From Spirochaetes bacterium GWF1_49_6 (GTDB taxonomy: Bacteria > Spirochaetota > Brevinematia > Brevinematales > GWF1-51-8): a stretch of DNA of 11,937 bases. Each line of letters begins with the position of its first letter. Positions within the stretch are counted from its first letter, which is position 1. Position numbers and translations under genes: made by a program. This document shows, piece by piece, positions 1 to 7,099 of this stretch. The DNA lies in assembly GCA_001829395.1 (NCBI GenBank), contig MIBD01000038.1, forward strand, positions 1 through 11,937, in the 5' to 3' direction. Under the pieces are notes generated by a model. That model saw nothing but the letters and a program-made list of their open reading frames with translations, ran no database searches and had not been told where the DNA came from.

Positions 1-2
1 AA

Positions 3-86
3 AAACTACCCCTCAAAGACTTGCGGGAAACCGAAAAAGATTATATCATTTTAATAATTGGAATTTGGAGATTGATATGCCGTTAG
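3..86 (+). CDS. Possible 3' end of an upstream gene
   Basis: From base 3 this frame is open for 27 codons and ends with TAG at 84-86. It would overlap the ATG of the next gene (77) by 10 bp, as is common in tight operons. The peptide begins K-L-P-L-K-D-L-R-E-T-E-K-D-Y-I-I. This loosely recalls the linker ahead of the Fis-type helix of NtrC-class regulators, but no helix-turn-helix follows, so I do not assign it. Two other readings are possible. Frame 1 stops at 52-54. The frame of the next gene is also open to the window edge, so that gene could start further upstream. The call rests only on an open frame with protein-like composition. Confidence 0.25.
   Translation, partial: KLPLKDLRETEKDYIILIIGIWRLICR
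67..70 (+). promoter_or_regulatory. Ribosome binding site that fixes the start at 77
   Basis: GGAG at 67-70 lies 6 nt before the ATG at 77. A TTG in the same frame at 65 would overlap this site and has no Shine-Dalgarno of its own. The ATG at 77 is therefore the better start, and the protein is 304 residues rather than 308. Confidence 0.6.
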
Positions 87-991
87 CCTTAGATTATGAA
101 AGTAATGCGATTACCGTCAAATCCGAAAATGTAATGTCTCTTTGGAGTCTTCTCAAGGAATTGGTGGATACGCCCTATCTAAAAAGCTATGTGATCGAGA
201 ACTACGAGGGCGGTAACACGTTGGTGCCGCGTTCCGCGTGGGAAGACGACGGTGTGTTGTATCGTGAGGTCGCCGAGGATATATTCCTGTTCCCGTATGA
301 ATCGATCGGATTTATTTTTGACGATACTATTAATAATGTAAACATCTATGTTATCGATAATTATTCCGCCGGGATGAATTATAAAAATGACTTTATGGTA
401 TCCTTCTCTATCCGTAATGTCGACCGGTTTACTATGAAGATGCGCGACCGGTCGAAAATATCCTATATTCTGGCATATTACCTGCTTTCCTATATGAAGA
501 TGAATTTCGATACTGGGTTTGTATATACTATCGAATTGCTTCTGCGCTCGTCCATCAGCTATAAAAACCAGACTATCGAGCTTCTACCCCCCACTGTTTC
601 ATTAGGGTTAAGTGAGATGCAATTTGTACTGAAAATAACCGATGATAATGAAAAAATCCAATTCTCACAGTATTTTTGCGGGAAAAAGTGTAAAAGGAAA
701 ATTGTCAATGAGCGGGAAATAACCAGTCTGGGTTATATAAAAAAAAAATTATTTAGTAAGATAGTTCTACTGAAGTATCTTTACTACGCATTCCTTGTCG
801 CCATACCTGTCGGCCTTTATATCCTTTTGGAAAAGATTTTAAAGATCGGTAAAATGAGGGTTTTCATCATTTTCGGATTTCTTTTCCTGTTCATTGCAGG
901 TAAATTTATCTACTCCTTATATAAAAGAAAAAATATCTATAAACACTATTCGAAAAAGATACAGTTGGAGCAATTTAAAGAGGAAAGCTAA
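77..991 (+). CDS. Unrecognised two-helix membrane protein
   Basis: Protein of 304 residues that I do not recognise. Residues 1 to about 225 form a soluble, mixed alpha/beta region rich in aromatic and acidic residues, with no catalytic motif that I can see. Two hydrophobic segments follow (about 231-253 and 261-281), then a basic, lysine-rich tail. There is no signal peptide, so both ends are probably cytoplasmic and the protein is a C-terminally anchored cytosolic domain. The last base of its TAA stop is the first base of the next gene's ATG (TAATG), which suggests translational coupling with the chemoreceptor-like protein and a shared job, perhaps as a receptor partner. That role is inference from position only. 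A run of ten A at 739-748 (codons 221-224) precedes the first membrane helix, and a frameshift there truncates the protein. The ATG at 77 was preferred over TTG at 65 because of the ribosome binding site. Real gene: confident. Function: unknown. Confidence 0.85.
   Translation: MPLALDYESNAITVKSENVMSLWSLLKELVDTPYLKSYVIENYEGGNTLVPRSAWEDDGVLYREVAEDIFLFPYESIGFIFDDTINNVNIYVIDNYSAGMNYKNDFMVSFSIRNVDRFTMKMRDRSKISYILAYYLLSYMKMNFDTGFVYTIELLLRSSISYKNQTIELLPPTVSLGLSEMQFVLKITDDNEKIQFSQYFCGKKCKRKIVNEREITSLGYIKKKLFSKIVLLKYLYYAFLVAIPVGLYILLEKILKIGKMRVFIIFGFLFLFIAGKFIYSLYKRKNIYKHYSKKIQLEQFKEES
739..748 (+). repeat. A10 homopolymer inside a coding region
   Basis: Ten consecutive A span the end of an ATA codon and three AAA codons (I-K-K-K). 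With one extra A the frame stops at TAG after K-K-K-I-I. With one A missing it stops at TAG within about eight codons. Either slip yields a protein of about 226-228 residues that lacks both membrane helices. Confidence 0.9.
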
Positions 992-2841
992 TGCAGCATC
1001 TCGGTATTAAAGTAAATACGTTCCTCAATTTTTCTTTATCGCAGCTAGTTGTAGCTTTTATGATGTTTTTTCTTTTATCCGTTTTTTTCTACCTTTATAA
1101 TCGTCTTCTTGGCGACTCCGTAGTGGAGCAAAAAAACGAAATCAAGCGTAATGTTATTTTCAGCGGTATTCTGACAGTATTTTCTTTTTTGCAGATATTG
1201 CTCGTTTTTACGACCGATCCGAAATTCTTATATTGGCTGGTGAAGCTCCAATACGCTTTGACACCCATGATTTTTCTTTTTCTTTTAATCTTTTTAATAA
1301 ATATTATTAATCCGTCATATAAAAACATTCTACGGGTAGTTTTGTATTCCTTAGCGGGAATTTATACTATTTTCGGTGTTTTTGTTCTGTTTTCAGATTT
1401 CTTATTCGCTATTCCGGAATTACCCGATGCCGCAAATCCTGTCATTATCACTCCTTTATTACACAGTATTTATGCATATATTCAGGGTTCATTTCTGCTC
1501 CTGATTGGTATCCTCACATTCTTTCTCCTTCGTTCGAAAATCTCTAAAAATAAATACTATTCTTATGGAATCGCACTTGTGGTCAGCTTCATTTTCGTTT
1601 TACTGGATATATTTATCAATCTGAAACTTCTTAATTTACGTATCATTAATATCAGTTTCAGTGGTGTCGTACTCTTTGAACTGGTCAGCACCATCACTTT
1701 CTTTATCGAATACTATCACTTCCAGGTCAATGTTCGGAAACAGGAGGGATTGCTTTCCTCAATCCTCGATAAGCTGAAAAATATTGTTCAAGACGGGCAA
1801 TCTACCATATACGACCTTCAGAAAGGCTCGTCGGATTTTAAAACACTTTCAAACGATATCCAGAATAACGCGAAAGAAAACGAACATTCCATCGATACTA
1901 CATTGAATTATACCAATAATGAGAAAATGCATATCAAGAATTTTTCTACTATGGTTATCAGCAATATCAGCACATTCGAAAGTATCCTTAATTCGATGAT
2001 GGTCCAGAATAAAAAAGTCGAGGATTTTTCGGAAATATTCAAGAAGGTTATTGAAATAATCGAGGATATTTCCTCCAAGGGAAGAATTGTTTCGGGCGGG
2101 GTAGTCAACCTGAGCGCGGTTATAAAAGAGGCGAAAGAAAAATCGATCGATAATCACGGGATTATCAAAGAAATCCATACTCATATTAAAAATATCCAGA
2201 ATGTAAATAAAACTATAGACAAAATATCCGATGATGCGAACGTACTCGCTATGAATGCCGCAATCGAGAGCGCGAATAACAGCGCGTTCGGTGCGGGTTT
2301 TATGGTGGTTGCCGAAGATCTGAAGGAACTGTCCGTCAAAACGAAGCAGGAGACGTCGGAAATCGAGCAAATATTGAACTATTTACAGAGAGATATTACT
2401 CTGGGGATTGACGCCGCTTTCAGCGTGATGGAATTCTTCTCGAAGCTCGAGAATACGATCGATAATGTGTTTAACTATATCATTAATATTGTCGACCATA
2501 CGAAGACACTGATGGACGAAATAGAAAAATCGAACGTCAGTCTTTCCGCGCTGGTTGAAATTACCTCTGAAATCGCGACTTACGGTATTCAGCAGAAAGA
2601 CCTGAATAATGAATTGAATGAGAGTATTATCGAAGTGAAATTTATGATAGAAAGTATCCGCCGCGCAATGGAAAATGAAAAGGAACTGATTAAAAATTCC
2701 TTCCAATTCTCGGAATTTATCAGCCAATCTTCAAATACCAACGACGGTTATACATTCGAATTGTATACGGTTTTTAACGAGATACAGTCGGAAATAAAAA
2801 ATACCGGTGATGCCAGTTCCGAATTGAAACTGGTGGAATAG
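991..2841 (+). CDS. 7TM chemoreceptor-like (MCP) signalling protein
   Basis: Membrane-bound signalling protein of 616 residues. Residues 1-240 contain about seven hydrophobic helices (near 18-38, 54-74, 84-106, 112-137, 152-180, 190-212 and 218-240). This layout, with a W-L-V-K-L-Q-Y...P stretch near 82-92, resembles the 7TM sensor module found at the N terminus of some histidine kinases. There is no periplasmic Cache-type ligand domain and no evident HAMP. Residues 241-616 form a long coiled coil whose centre (410-456) matches the MCP hairpin tip: N-V-L-A-M-N-A-A-I-E at 417-426, then G-A-G-F-M-V-V-A-E-D at 434-443. The arms on either side of the tip are almost equal (about 185 residues), as expected for an antiparallel MCP hairpin. 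The known family role is to pass stimuli to CheA/CheW. Here the usual R-A-G-E and G-R-G-F tip residues are replaced, so CheA coupling is uncertain. The ATG overlaps the stop of the upstream gene and is preceded by AAAGAGG at 977-983. The stop abuts the opposing gene. Confidence 0.88.
   Translation: MQHLGIKVNTFLNFSLSQLVVAFMMFFLLSVFFYLYNRLLGDSVVEQKNEIKRNVIFSGILTVFSFLQILLVFTTDPKFLYWLVKLQYALTPMIFLFLLIFLINIINPSYKNILRVVLYSLAGIYTIFGVFVLFSDFLFAIPELPDAANPVIITPLLHSIYAYIQGSFLLLIGILTFFLLRSKISKNKYYSYGIALVVSFIFVLLDIFINLKLLNLRIINISFSGVVLFELVSTITFFIEYYHFQVNVRKQEGLLSSILDKLKNIVQDGQSTIYDLQKGSSDFKTLSNDIQNNAKENEHSIDTTLNYTNNEKMHIKNFSTMVISNISTFESILNSMMVQNKKVEDFSEIFKKVIEIIEDISSKGRIVSGGVVNLSAVIKEAKEKSIDNHGIIKEIHTHIKNIQNVNKTIDKISDDANVLAMNAAIESANNSAFGAGFMVVAEDLKELSVKTKQETSEIEQILNYLQRDITLGIDAAFSVMEFFSKLENTIDNVFNYIINIVDHTKTLMDEIEKSNVSLSALVEITSEIATYGIQQKDLNNELNESIIEVKFMIESIRRAMENEKELIKNSFQFSEFISQSSNTNDGYTFELYTVFNEIQSEIKNTGDASSELKLVE
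2813..2833. terminator. Candidate bidirectional hairpin at a convergent gene junction
   Basis: CCAGTTCC at 2813-2820 and GAAACTGG at 2826-2833 can pair in an 8-bp stem, with one mispair on the + strand or one G-U pair on the - strand, around a 5-nt loop. On the - strand (after the helical-protein gene) a T6 run lies 11 nt beyond the stem, at 2801-2796. On the + strand T-rich runs begin 13 nt beyond it, at 2847. The U tracts are not adjacent to the stem, so intrinsic termination would be weak. The hairpin lies in the last codons of the chemoreceptor-like gene. Confidence 0.35.
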
Positions 2842-3687
2842 CTATCTTTTTCCTATCGCTTTTTTCTTCTGTGATTTTGCCTCTTCCTCTTTCTTCTTGA
2901 GGTCGTTTTCGAGTTTTTCCTTCCATTTTTCTATTGTCTTTTTTGTTTCCTGCGCTAACGGCTGCTCATTCAGAATAATATAAATTCTGACGTTCATATT
3001 CATATAATCAATAGCGCGATTCATATCGCCGACCTGCATGGATGAAAGTTCATATTTCATTCTGAATTTCTGCGCGGCGGTATCGGCGACACGTTTTATC
3101 ATTTGAATCAAGGCGTTTATTTCAGAATAGTTTTCGGCACGCGGGTCGTACATTTTCGCGACACATTCCTTAAAATTTATCATATTCTTGCACAGAGCGG
3201 CGAATTTACCATAGAGTTCGACAAAAGTCCATTTCCATTTAGACGTCGGTCCCTCCTCATACTCGACTAAAGTAATATCGTATTCCAGCATCTGTAGGAG
3301 ATGCAGAGTACGACCCGGATTGAGCAGGCTTAGTGAGGAAAGAACGTCAGCGTTCTCCGTCAGCGTAGAATCGATGTCGGTACCGACAATGGATTCTATC
3401 AGTTTGATCGCCTGGTATATATTTTTTCTGGCATTACCTAGATAAGCGTCATTTTTTATATTCATAATTTCGACGCTTTTATCGTTCATCTCGCAATACA
3501 ATCCGACAGTTTTCAGGTAAGTCATCGCGGCGATAACTTTTTTATAATTGGTGTTCGGCCCGCTTCCGGTACGCGATTCGCGTTCAAATTTCTCCGCTTT
3601 TTTATTCGTCTGGTCGACACGTTCCTTATATTCCTTCACGACCAGATTGTAGGCTTCCTTTTTCTGTTTAGTAATTCTTTGTATCAT
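2842..3687 (-). CDS. Helical cytosolic protein of unknown function
   Basis: Protein of 281 residues, apparently helical almost throughout and highly charged, with no signal peptide, membrane segment or recognisable catalytic motif. A basic N-terminal helix is followed by a G-S-G-P turn and then a long helical core. The last 35 residues are a lysine/glutamate-rich charged helix ending in a basic tail (K-K-K-A-I-G-K-R), which may be a coiled coil or a nucleic-acid or membrane-surface contact. I do not recognise the family. Two in-frame ATGs lie 6 bp apart. AAAAGGA (3701-3695) is too close to the first (3693) but about 7 nt from the second (3687), so the second is chosen; using the first would add two residues (M-S). 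The gene diverges from the histidine kinase gene across a short shared promoter region and abuts the chemoreceptor-like gene tail to tail. A role in signalling with either neighbour is only inference. Confidence 0.8.
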   Translation of the reverse strand: MIQRITKQKKEAYNLVVKEYKERVDQTNKKAEKFERESRTGSGPNTNYKKVIAAMTYLKTVGLYCEMNDKSVEIMNIKNDAYLGNARKNIYQAIKLIESIVGTDIDSTLTENADVLSSLSLLNPGRTLHLLQMLEYDITLVEYEEGPTSKWKWTFVELYGKFAALCKNMINFKECVAKMYDPRAENYSEINALIQMIKRVADTAAQKFRMKYELSSMQVGDMNRAIDYMNMNVRIYIILNEQPLAQETKKTIEKWKEKLENDLKKKEEEAKSQKKKAIGKR

Positions 3688-3693
3688 TGACAT

Positions 3694-3701
3694 TCCTTTT
3701 A
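3694..3701 (-). promoter_or_regulatory. Ribosome binding site that decides between two ATGs
   Basis: Read on the - strand the site is AAAAGGAA immediately followed by ATGTCAATG. The distance from AGGA is about 1 nt to the first ATG and 7 nt to the second, so translation most likely starts at the second (3687). Confidence 0.55.
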
Positions 3702-3702
3702 T

Positions 3703-3731
3703 TTGTTATTTTATTCGGAATCACTTATATT
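3703..3731 (+). promoter_or_regulatory. Candidate sigma-70 promoter for the histidine kinase gene
   Basis: TTGTTA at 3703-3708 and TATATT at 3726-3731 are separated by 17 bp (4/6 and 5/6 matches to consensus). Transcription would start near 3738, about 35 nt before the ATG at 3773. The AT-rich setting makes chance matches likely, so this is a moderate call. Confidence 0.35.
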
Positions 3732-3757
3732 ATATATTATCGACAAATAAAAACCAA
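3729..3757 (-). promoter_or_regulatory. Candidate sigma-70 promoter for the helical-protein gene
   Basis: On the - strand TTGGTT (3757-3752) and a perfect TATAAT (3734-3729) are 17 bp apart. Transcription would start near 3722, about 35 nt before the chosen ATG at 3687. Its -10 box overlaps the -10 box of the opposing candidate promoter, so the two polymerases could not bind at once. Confidence 0.45.
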
Positions 3758-3772
3758 AATAAAAGTAAGTAG

Positions 3773-4960
3773 ATGAAACAGAAAAAATTTTTTGAGAAGT
3801 TTTTACAGAATATTTCTAAAATCGATGAATATAATCTTAAAAATATCATCGAATTGTTGGAATCCGAGCGGAGGACATTCCACGAGGTTCTCGACTGGTT
3901 AAGTGAAGGTATCATCGTTTTTGAGAACGATAATGTGCTTTTTATTAATCAGGAGGCTCTCAATATTCTACGTATCCCCCAGTTAGATTTCCCTGTTACG
4001 TTCAATGAGCTTGAGAAAAATGTTTTTAACCGTGAGTTGTATAGTCTGATAAAAAAATCGACCGATATTGTAGGTACACTATCCTACTCGGGGCCGAATT
4101 CCGGAGATATTTCCGAGTACTACGAGCTCGAATTCAGCGGGAAAGAATTCCCTACCCGCATCCTGAAAATATGCGACTCAACCTCCCAGAAGCAGCTGGA
4201 ATTCCAATTGAAAAATCTCGAGAGCATCGGGGCTTTAAATACTCTCGCCGCCGGGATCGCTCACGAGATCAAGAATCCGTTATCGGCAATCGATCTCCAT
4301 ACCCAGTTAATCCGTAAGGGCATCGATAAAGGAATGATTCAGGCTCCCGACGAGGTTCTGCGTTATATTCAAATCATACAGGAGGAGACCAAGCGTCTCA
4401 ATAATATCCTGAACGATTTCCTGATATCGACGCGTAAACGCGAATTGAAGCTGTCTTTTGCCGACCTCAATCCATTTTTAAAGGAGATAATCAATCTTTT
4501 TCAGCCGGAATTCGACCTGTACCGGATACAAGTCGAGGCGGACTTCGGAAATATTCACCGAATCTTTTTCGATAGGGATTACCTGAAACAGGCAATCGTC
4601 AATCTTCTGAAAAACGCGATCGAGACTGTTAAGGATTCTCCTCAGAAATTGATTAAAATAAAAACGAAATATGACTTGGGGAAAGACGCGATTATTATTG
4701 AAGTTATCGATTCAGGCGCGGGCATCAATAAAAAAGACCTTCACAAAATATTCGACCCATACTTTACTACCCATGATAACGGGACGGGGCTTGGACTGAC
4801 GATAGTCTATAAAATTGTTAAGGAGCACGGCGGGGAGATCGCGGTAGACAGCAGGGGCATTAATGAGAAGTTCCGTCTCCCGAAACCGTTCAATACCGTG
4901 TTTACCATCCTTATACCAGCGAACAGGGGAACTAAAATGCTTCCGAATGCGGATCAATAA
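3773..4960 (+). CDS. Soluble PAS sensor histidine kinase, NtrB-like
   Basis: Two-component sensor kinase of 395 residues with no membrane segment or signal peptide, so it should sense an internal cue or bind a partner. Residues 1-35 are a charged helix. About 36-140 form a PAS-like domain (L-S-E-G-I-I-V-F-E then F-I-N-Q-E-A-L). Residues 150-215 are the dimerisation domain, with the phospho-acceptor H164 in G-I-A-H-E-I-K-N-P-L. The ATPase domain carries the N box (N277, N281), the G1 box D313-S-G-A-G, the F box F327-D-P-Y-F and the G2 box G337-T-G-L-G-L. All catalytic residues are intact. H-box type and order match the NtrB/AtoS/ZraS group, whose known partners are often sigma-54 activators, but no response regulator is present here. 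A TAG directly precedes the ATG in frame, so this is the first possible start; its ribosome binding site is weak. The last 7 bp overlap the opposing TPR gene. Confidence 0.93.
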   Translation: MKQKKFFEKFLQNISKIDEYNLKNIIELLESERRTFHEVLDWLSEGIIVFENDNVLFINQEALNILRIPQLDFPVTFNELEKNVFNRELYSLIKKSTDIVGTLSYSGPNSGDISEYYELEFSGKEFPTRILKICDSTSQKQLEFQLKNLESIGALNTLAAGIAHEIKNPLSAIDLHTQLIRKGIDKGMIQAPDEVLRYIQIIQEETKRLNNILNDFLISTRKRELKLSFADLNPFLKEIINLFQPEFDLYRIQVEADFGNIHRIFFDRDYLKQAIVNLLKNAIETVKDSPQKLIKIKTKYDLGKDAIIIEVIDSGAGINKKDLHKIFDPYFTTHDNGTGLGLTIVYKIVKEHGGEIAVDSRGINEKFRLPKPFNTVFTILIPANRGTKMLPNADQ

Positions 4961-7044
4961 TCGACCTGAAAGATATTCTTCAGGTATGTTTTAGCATCGG
5001 GGCTGCCCAAATCGGCGGCTATCATCAAATCCCTGATAGCAAATTTCTTGATACCCATATTTTTATACGCGAACGCCCTACCGATATAGGCATTGATGAA
5101 ACCTGGGTTAAGTTTGATCGCCTTATTGAAGTCGCTGATCCCATCTTTATACTTCTTCAGCATACTGTATGCCAGCGCGCGGTGATAATATGCCAGATAA
5201 TTCTTCGGGTCTTTTTTTATGATAGTATTCAAATCTTTCAACGCTTCGTTATACTTTTTTATTTCCAGAAGTACTATAGCCCGTCCGGTTAACGCTTCTA
5301 TCATATCGGGTTTTATTTTCAACGCGTGATTATAATCCGCGAGCGCTTTATCGTATTTCTTCATCGAATAATAGAGATTCGCACGCGAAATTAGTAATTC
5401 CTTCTTGGAGTATACCACCCCCCAGTTATAATTAATCGCCAGCGCTTTATCGTACTTCACCAGCGCTATTTCACCCTTTCCCATTTGTTCCAATATCAAA
5501 CCGTAGATATAATAAGCCTTGGAGTACTCGCTGTTCAGGTCGATAGTCTTTTTTATATTATTGACGGCGTTTTTATTGTCCCCTATCTTATAATAAACGA
5601 GACTGAGATTGCAATAAGCATAATCGTACTTGGGGTCGAGTTCTATCGCGCGTTGAAGTATTGTCATTGCGGCATCGTAGTTTTTCCCCGTGAGGCAGTA
5701 TGCCAGCCCGAGCGCGTTAAGATTTTTTACGCTATCCGGGCTGAGCGCGAGAGAAGAAAGAAAATTCGTAATTGCAAGATAAAATTCGCGCTCCGAAAGA
5801 AATTTTATTCCCTGTTTGTAAAACTTTTCCGCCTGCTCGAGGGGTGCGTCGTATAAAAGCTCTGGCTTCAGGACTGTCTGGACTTCGGGCTGTATCGATA
5901 CCGGCTCGATGACCTTTTCCTGATCGAATACATTGGTGATTTCGTTGGTTTCCTCAATATCAGTATTTATTACCACATCGTTACTCTCGGTCTCGTTTGT
6001 GGATAATACGACATCGTCCGTCACGATGAAATTATTCGTCCGCGCGGTGGAGGGCGTGTTGGTTACATTAACCGTAATCTCATTGGTCGCGACTGTATTA
6101 TCTAAATAATCCATCTGGAAACTGCCGATATCCGAGCTTAACGTTTTCGCGGTCTGCATATCCTCATTCGCTTCCGTTTCCTTCCCTATCGCGAGGAATG
6201 CCTGTGAACGGTGATAATATGCCTGCGCGTTTTCAGGCCCCAATTCAATGGCTTTGGTGAGGTCGTCGATTGCCTTATCGTAATCTTCTTTCTGTAAATA
6301 TGCAACCCCGCGTAAATAAAACGCTTCCTCGCTGGTGTCGTCGAATGAAATCGCCTGATTCAGGTTATCGATTGCCAGCGCGTAATCTTTTTTCTTAAGG
6401 TATACTTTTCCCAATATGTAATATGCCTGCTGGTATTCGGGGTCGTACTTCAGGGCGTTTTTCAGCATCTGGATTGCCTGATCGTACTCTTTTTTACCGA
6501 TCAGTACGGACGCATAATTTTTATATACCCGTGACGAGGTGTTATCGAGCGCGAGCGCTTTTTCACTGGCGTCTGCCGCTTCGTCATACATATTCAGGAG
6601 ACTGTAGGTATAAGCCAGATTGACATAGGCGTTGGTATAATCCGGTTTAAGCCGGATAACAATACTATAATTGGAGATCGCCTCGGTATATTTCCCCATA
6701 TCGAGATAGATAAATCCGAGAAAATAGTAGGCGTCCGGCTGATCGGGCGCAAGGGTGATCGCCTTCTTATAATCCGCCGATGCGTTATTGTAATCGTTAT
6801 TATCGACATAAGTGTTACCGCGGGAGTTATACGCGAGTACCAATGCATCCGTCCCGTCTTTTTCCTGATCCCATACGCTGATCGCCCTTGTATATAGATC
6901 GATGGCATTTTCATAATCCTCGTTATAATACGCCACATCCGCCTTGGCCATCAGCATATCGAAACTTTCCCCGCCCTGGGCGAACGAGAGTATTGAAAAT
7001 ACCGTGATAAATAAAAACGCTATAAATTGCTTAATATGGCTCAT
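4954..7044 (-). CDS. Secreted protein with about 16 TPR repeats
   Basis: Protein of 696 residues. Residues 1-22 form a signal peptide with a likely cleavage site after S-F-A, ahead of Q-G-G, so the mature protein should be periplasmic or exported. Two superhelical TPR blocks follow: about eight repeats at 27-303 and about eight at 401-690, with typical 34-residue units (for example A-Y-Y-x-L-G...Y-x-x-A-I...A-I-x-L-x-P). Between them lies a 97-residue low-complexity linker rich in Thr, Asn, Val and Glu, with T-N-E recurring. TPR arrays are protein-binding scaffolds, and the partner is unknown. The ATG at 7044 is preferred to an in-frame TTG at 7080 because it directly begins the signal peptide and has AAGGTGG 5 nt upstream. 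The gene lies 135 bp beyond oppD on the same strand and may share its transcript. The 3' end overlaps the kinase gene by 7 bp. The repeats could also suit assembly of an outer-membrane or secretion complex, but nothing here shows it. Confidence 0.9.
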   Translation of the reverse strand: MSHIKQFIAFLFITVFSILSFAQGGESFDMLMAKADVAYYNEDYENAIDLYTRAISVWDQEKDGTDALVLAYNSRGNTYVDNNDYNNASADYKKAITLAPDQPDAYYFLGFIYLDMGKYTEAISNYSIVIRLKPDYTNAYVNLAYTYSLLNMYDEAADASEKALALDNTSSRVYKNYASVLIGKKEYDQAIQMLKNALKYDPEYQQAYYILGKVYLKKKDYALAIDNLNQAISFDDTSEEAFYLRGVAYLQKEDYDKAIDDLTKAIELGPENAQAYYHRSQAFLAIGKETEANEDMQTAKTLSSDIGSFQMDYLDNTVATNEITVNVTNTPSTARTNNFIVTDDVVLSTNETESNDVVINTDIEETNEITNVFDQEKVIEPVSIQPEVQTVLKPELLYDAPLEQAEKFYKQGIKFLSEREFYLAITNFLSSLALSPDSVKNLNALGLAYCLTGKNYDAAMTILQRAIELDPKYDYAYCNLSLVYYKIGDNKNAVNNIKKTIDLNSEYSKAYYIYGLILEQMGKGEIALVKYDKALAINYNWGVVYSKKELLISRANLYYSMKKYDKALADYNHALKIKPDMIEALTGRAIVLLEIKKYNEALKDLNTIIKKDPKNYLAYYHRALAYSMLKKYKDGISDFNKAIKLNPGFINAYIGRAFAYKNMGIKKFAIRDLMIAADLGSPDAKTYLKNIFQVDY
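4964..4985 (+). terminator. Candidate terminator hairpin after the kinase gene
   Basis: ACCTGAA (4964-4970) and TTCAGGT (4979-4985) form a perfect 7-bp stem with an 8-nt loop, starting 3 nt past the kinase stop. T4 follows at 4989-4992. The short U tract makes it a weak intrinsic terminator. The hairpin lies within the last codons of the opposing TPR gene. Confidence 0.4.
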
Positions 7045-7049
7045 CTTTT

Positions 7050-7056
7050 CCACCTT
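7050..7056 (-). promoter_or_regulatory. Ribosome binding site that fixes the TPR gene start
   Basis: AAGGTGG on the - strand (one mismatch to AAGGAGG) ends 5 nt before the ATG at 7044. It supports that ATG over the upstream TTG at 7080. Confidence 0.6.
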
Positions 7057-7099
7057 CGATTTACTAAGGGACGTTTCCAAAATGAAACATGCCCAATAG

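Noticed and set aside
65..76. TTG start for the first membrane protein
   Set aside because: The TTG overlaps the GGAG that best serves the ATG at 77, and it has no ribosome binding site of its own.
3..86. Fis-type tail of an NtrC-class regulator at the left edge
   Set aside because: Only the linker-like stretch recalls the family. No helix-turn-helix follows in any frame, and the piece is too short to support a function.
1849..2370. Open frame on the - strand inside the receptor coiled coil
   Set aside because: The + strand frame has unmistakable MCP residues, while the opposite frame has none.
7045..7080. Longer TPR protein starting at TTG 7080
   Set aside because: It would put 12 polar residues ahead of a well-formed signal peptide. 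The ATG at 7044 has a good ribosome binding site.
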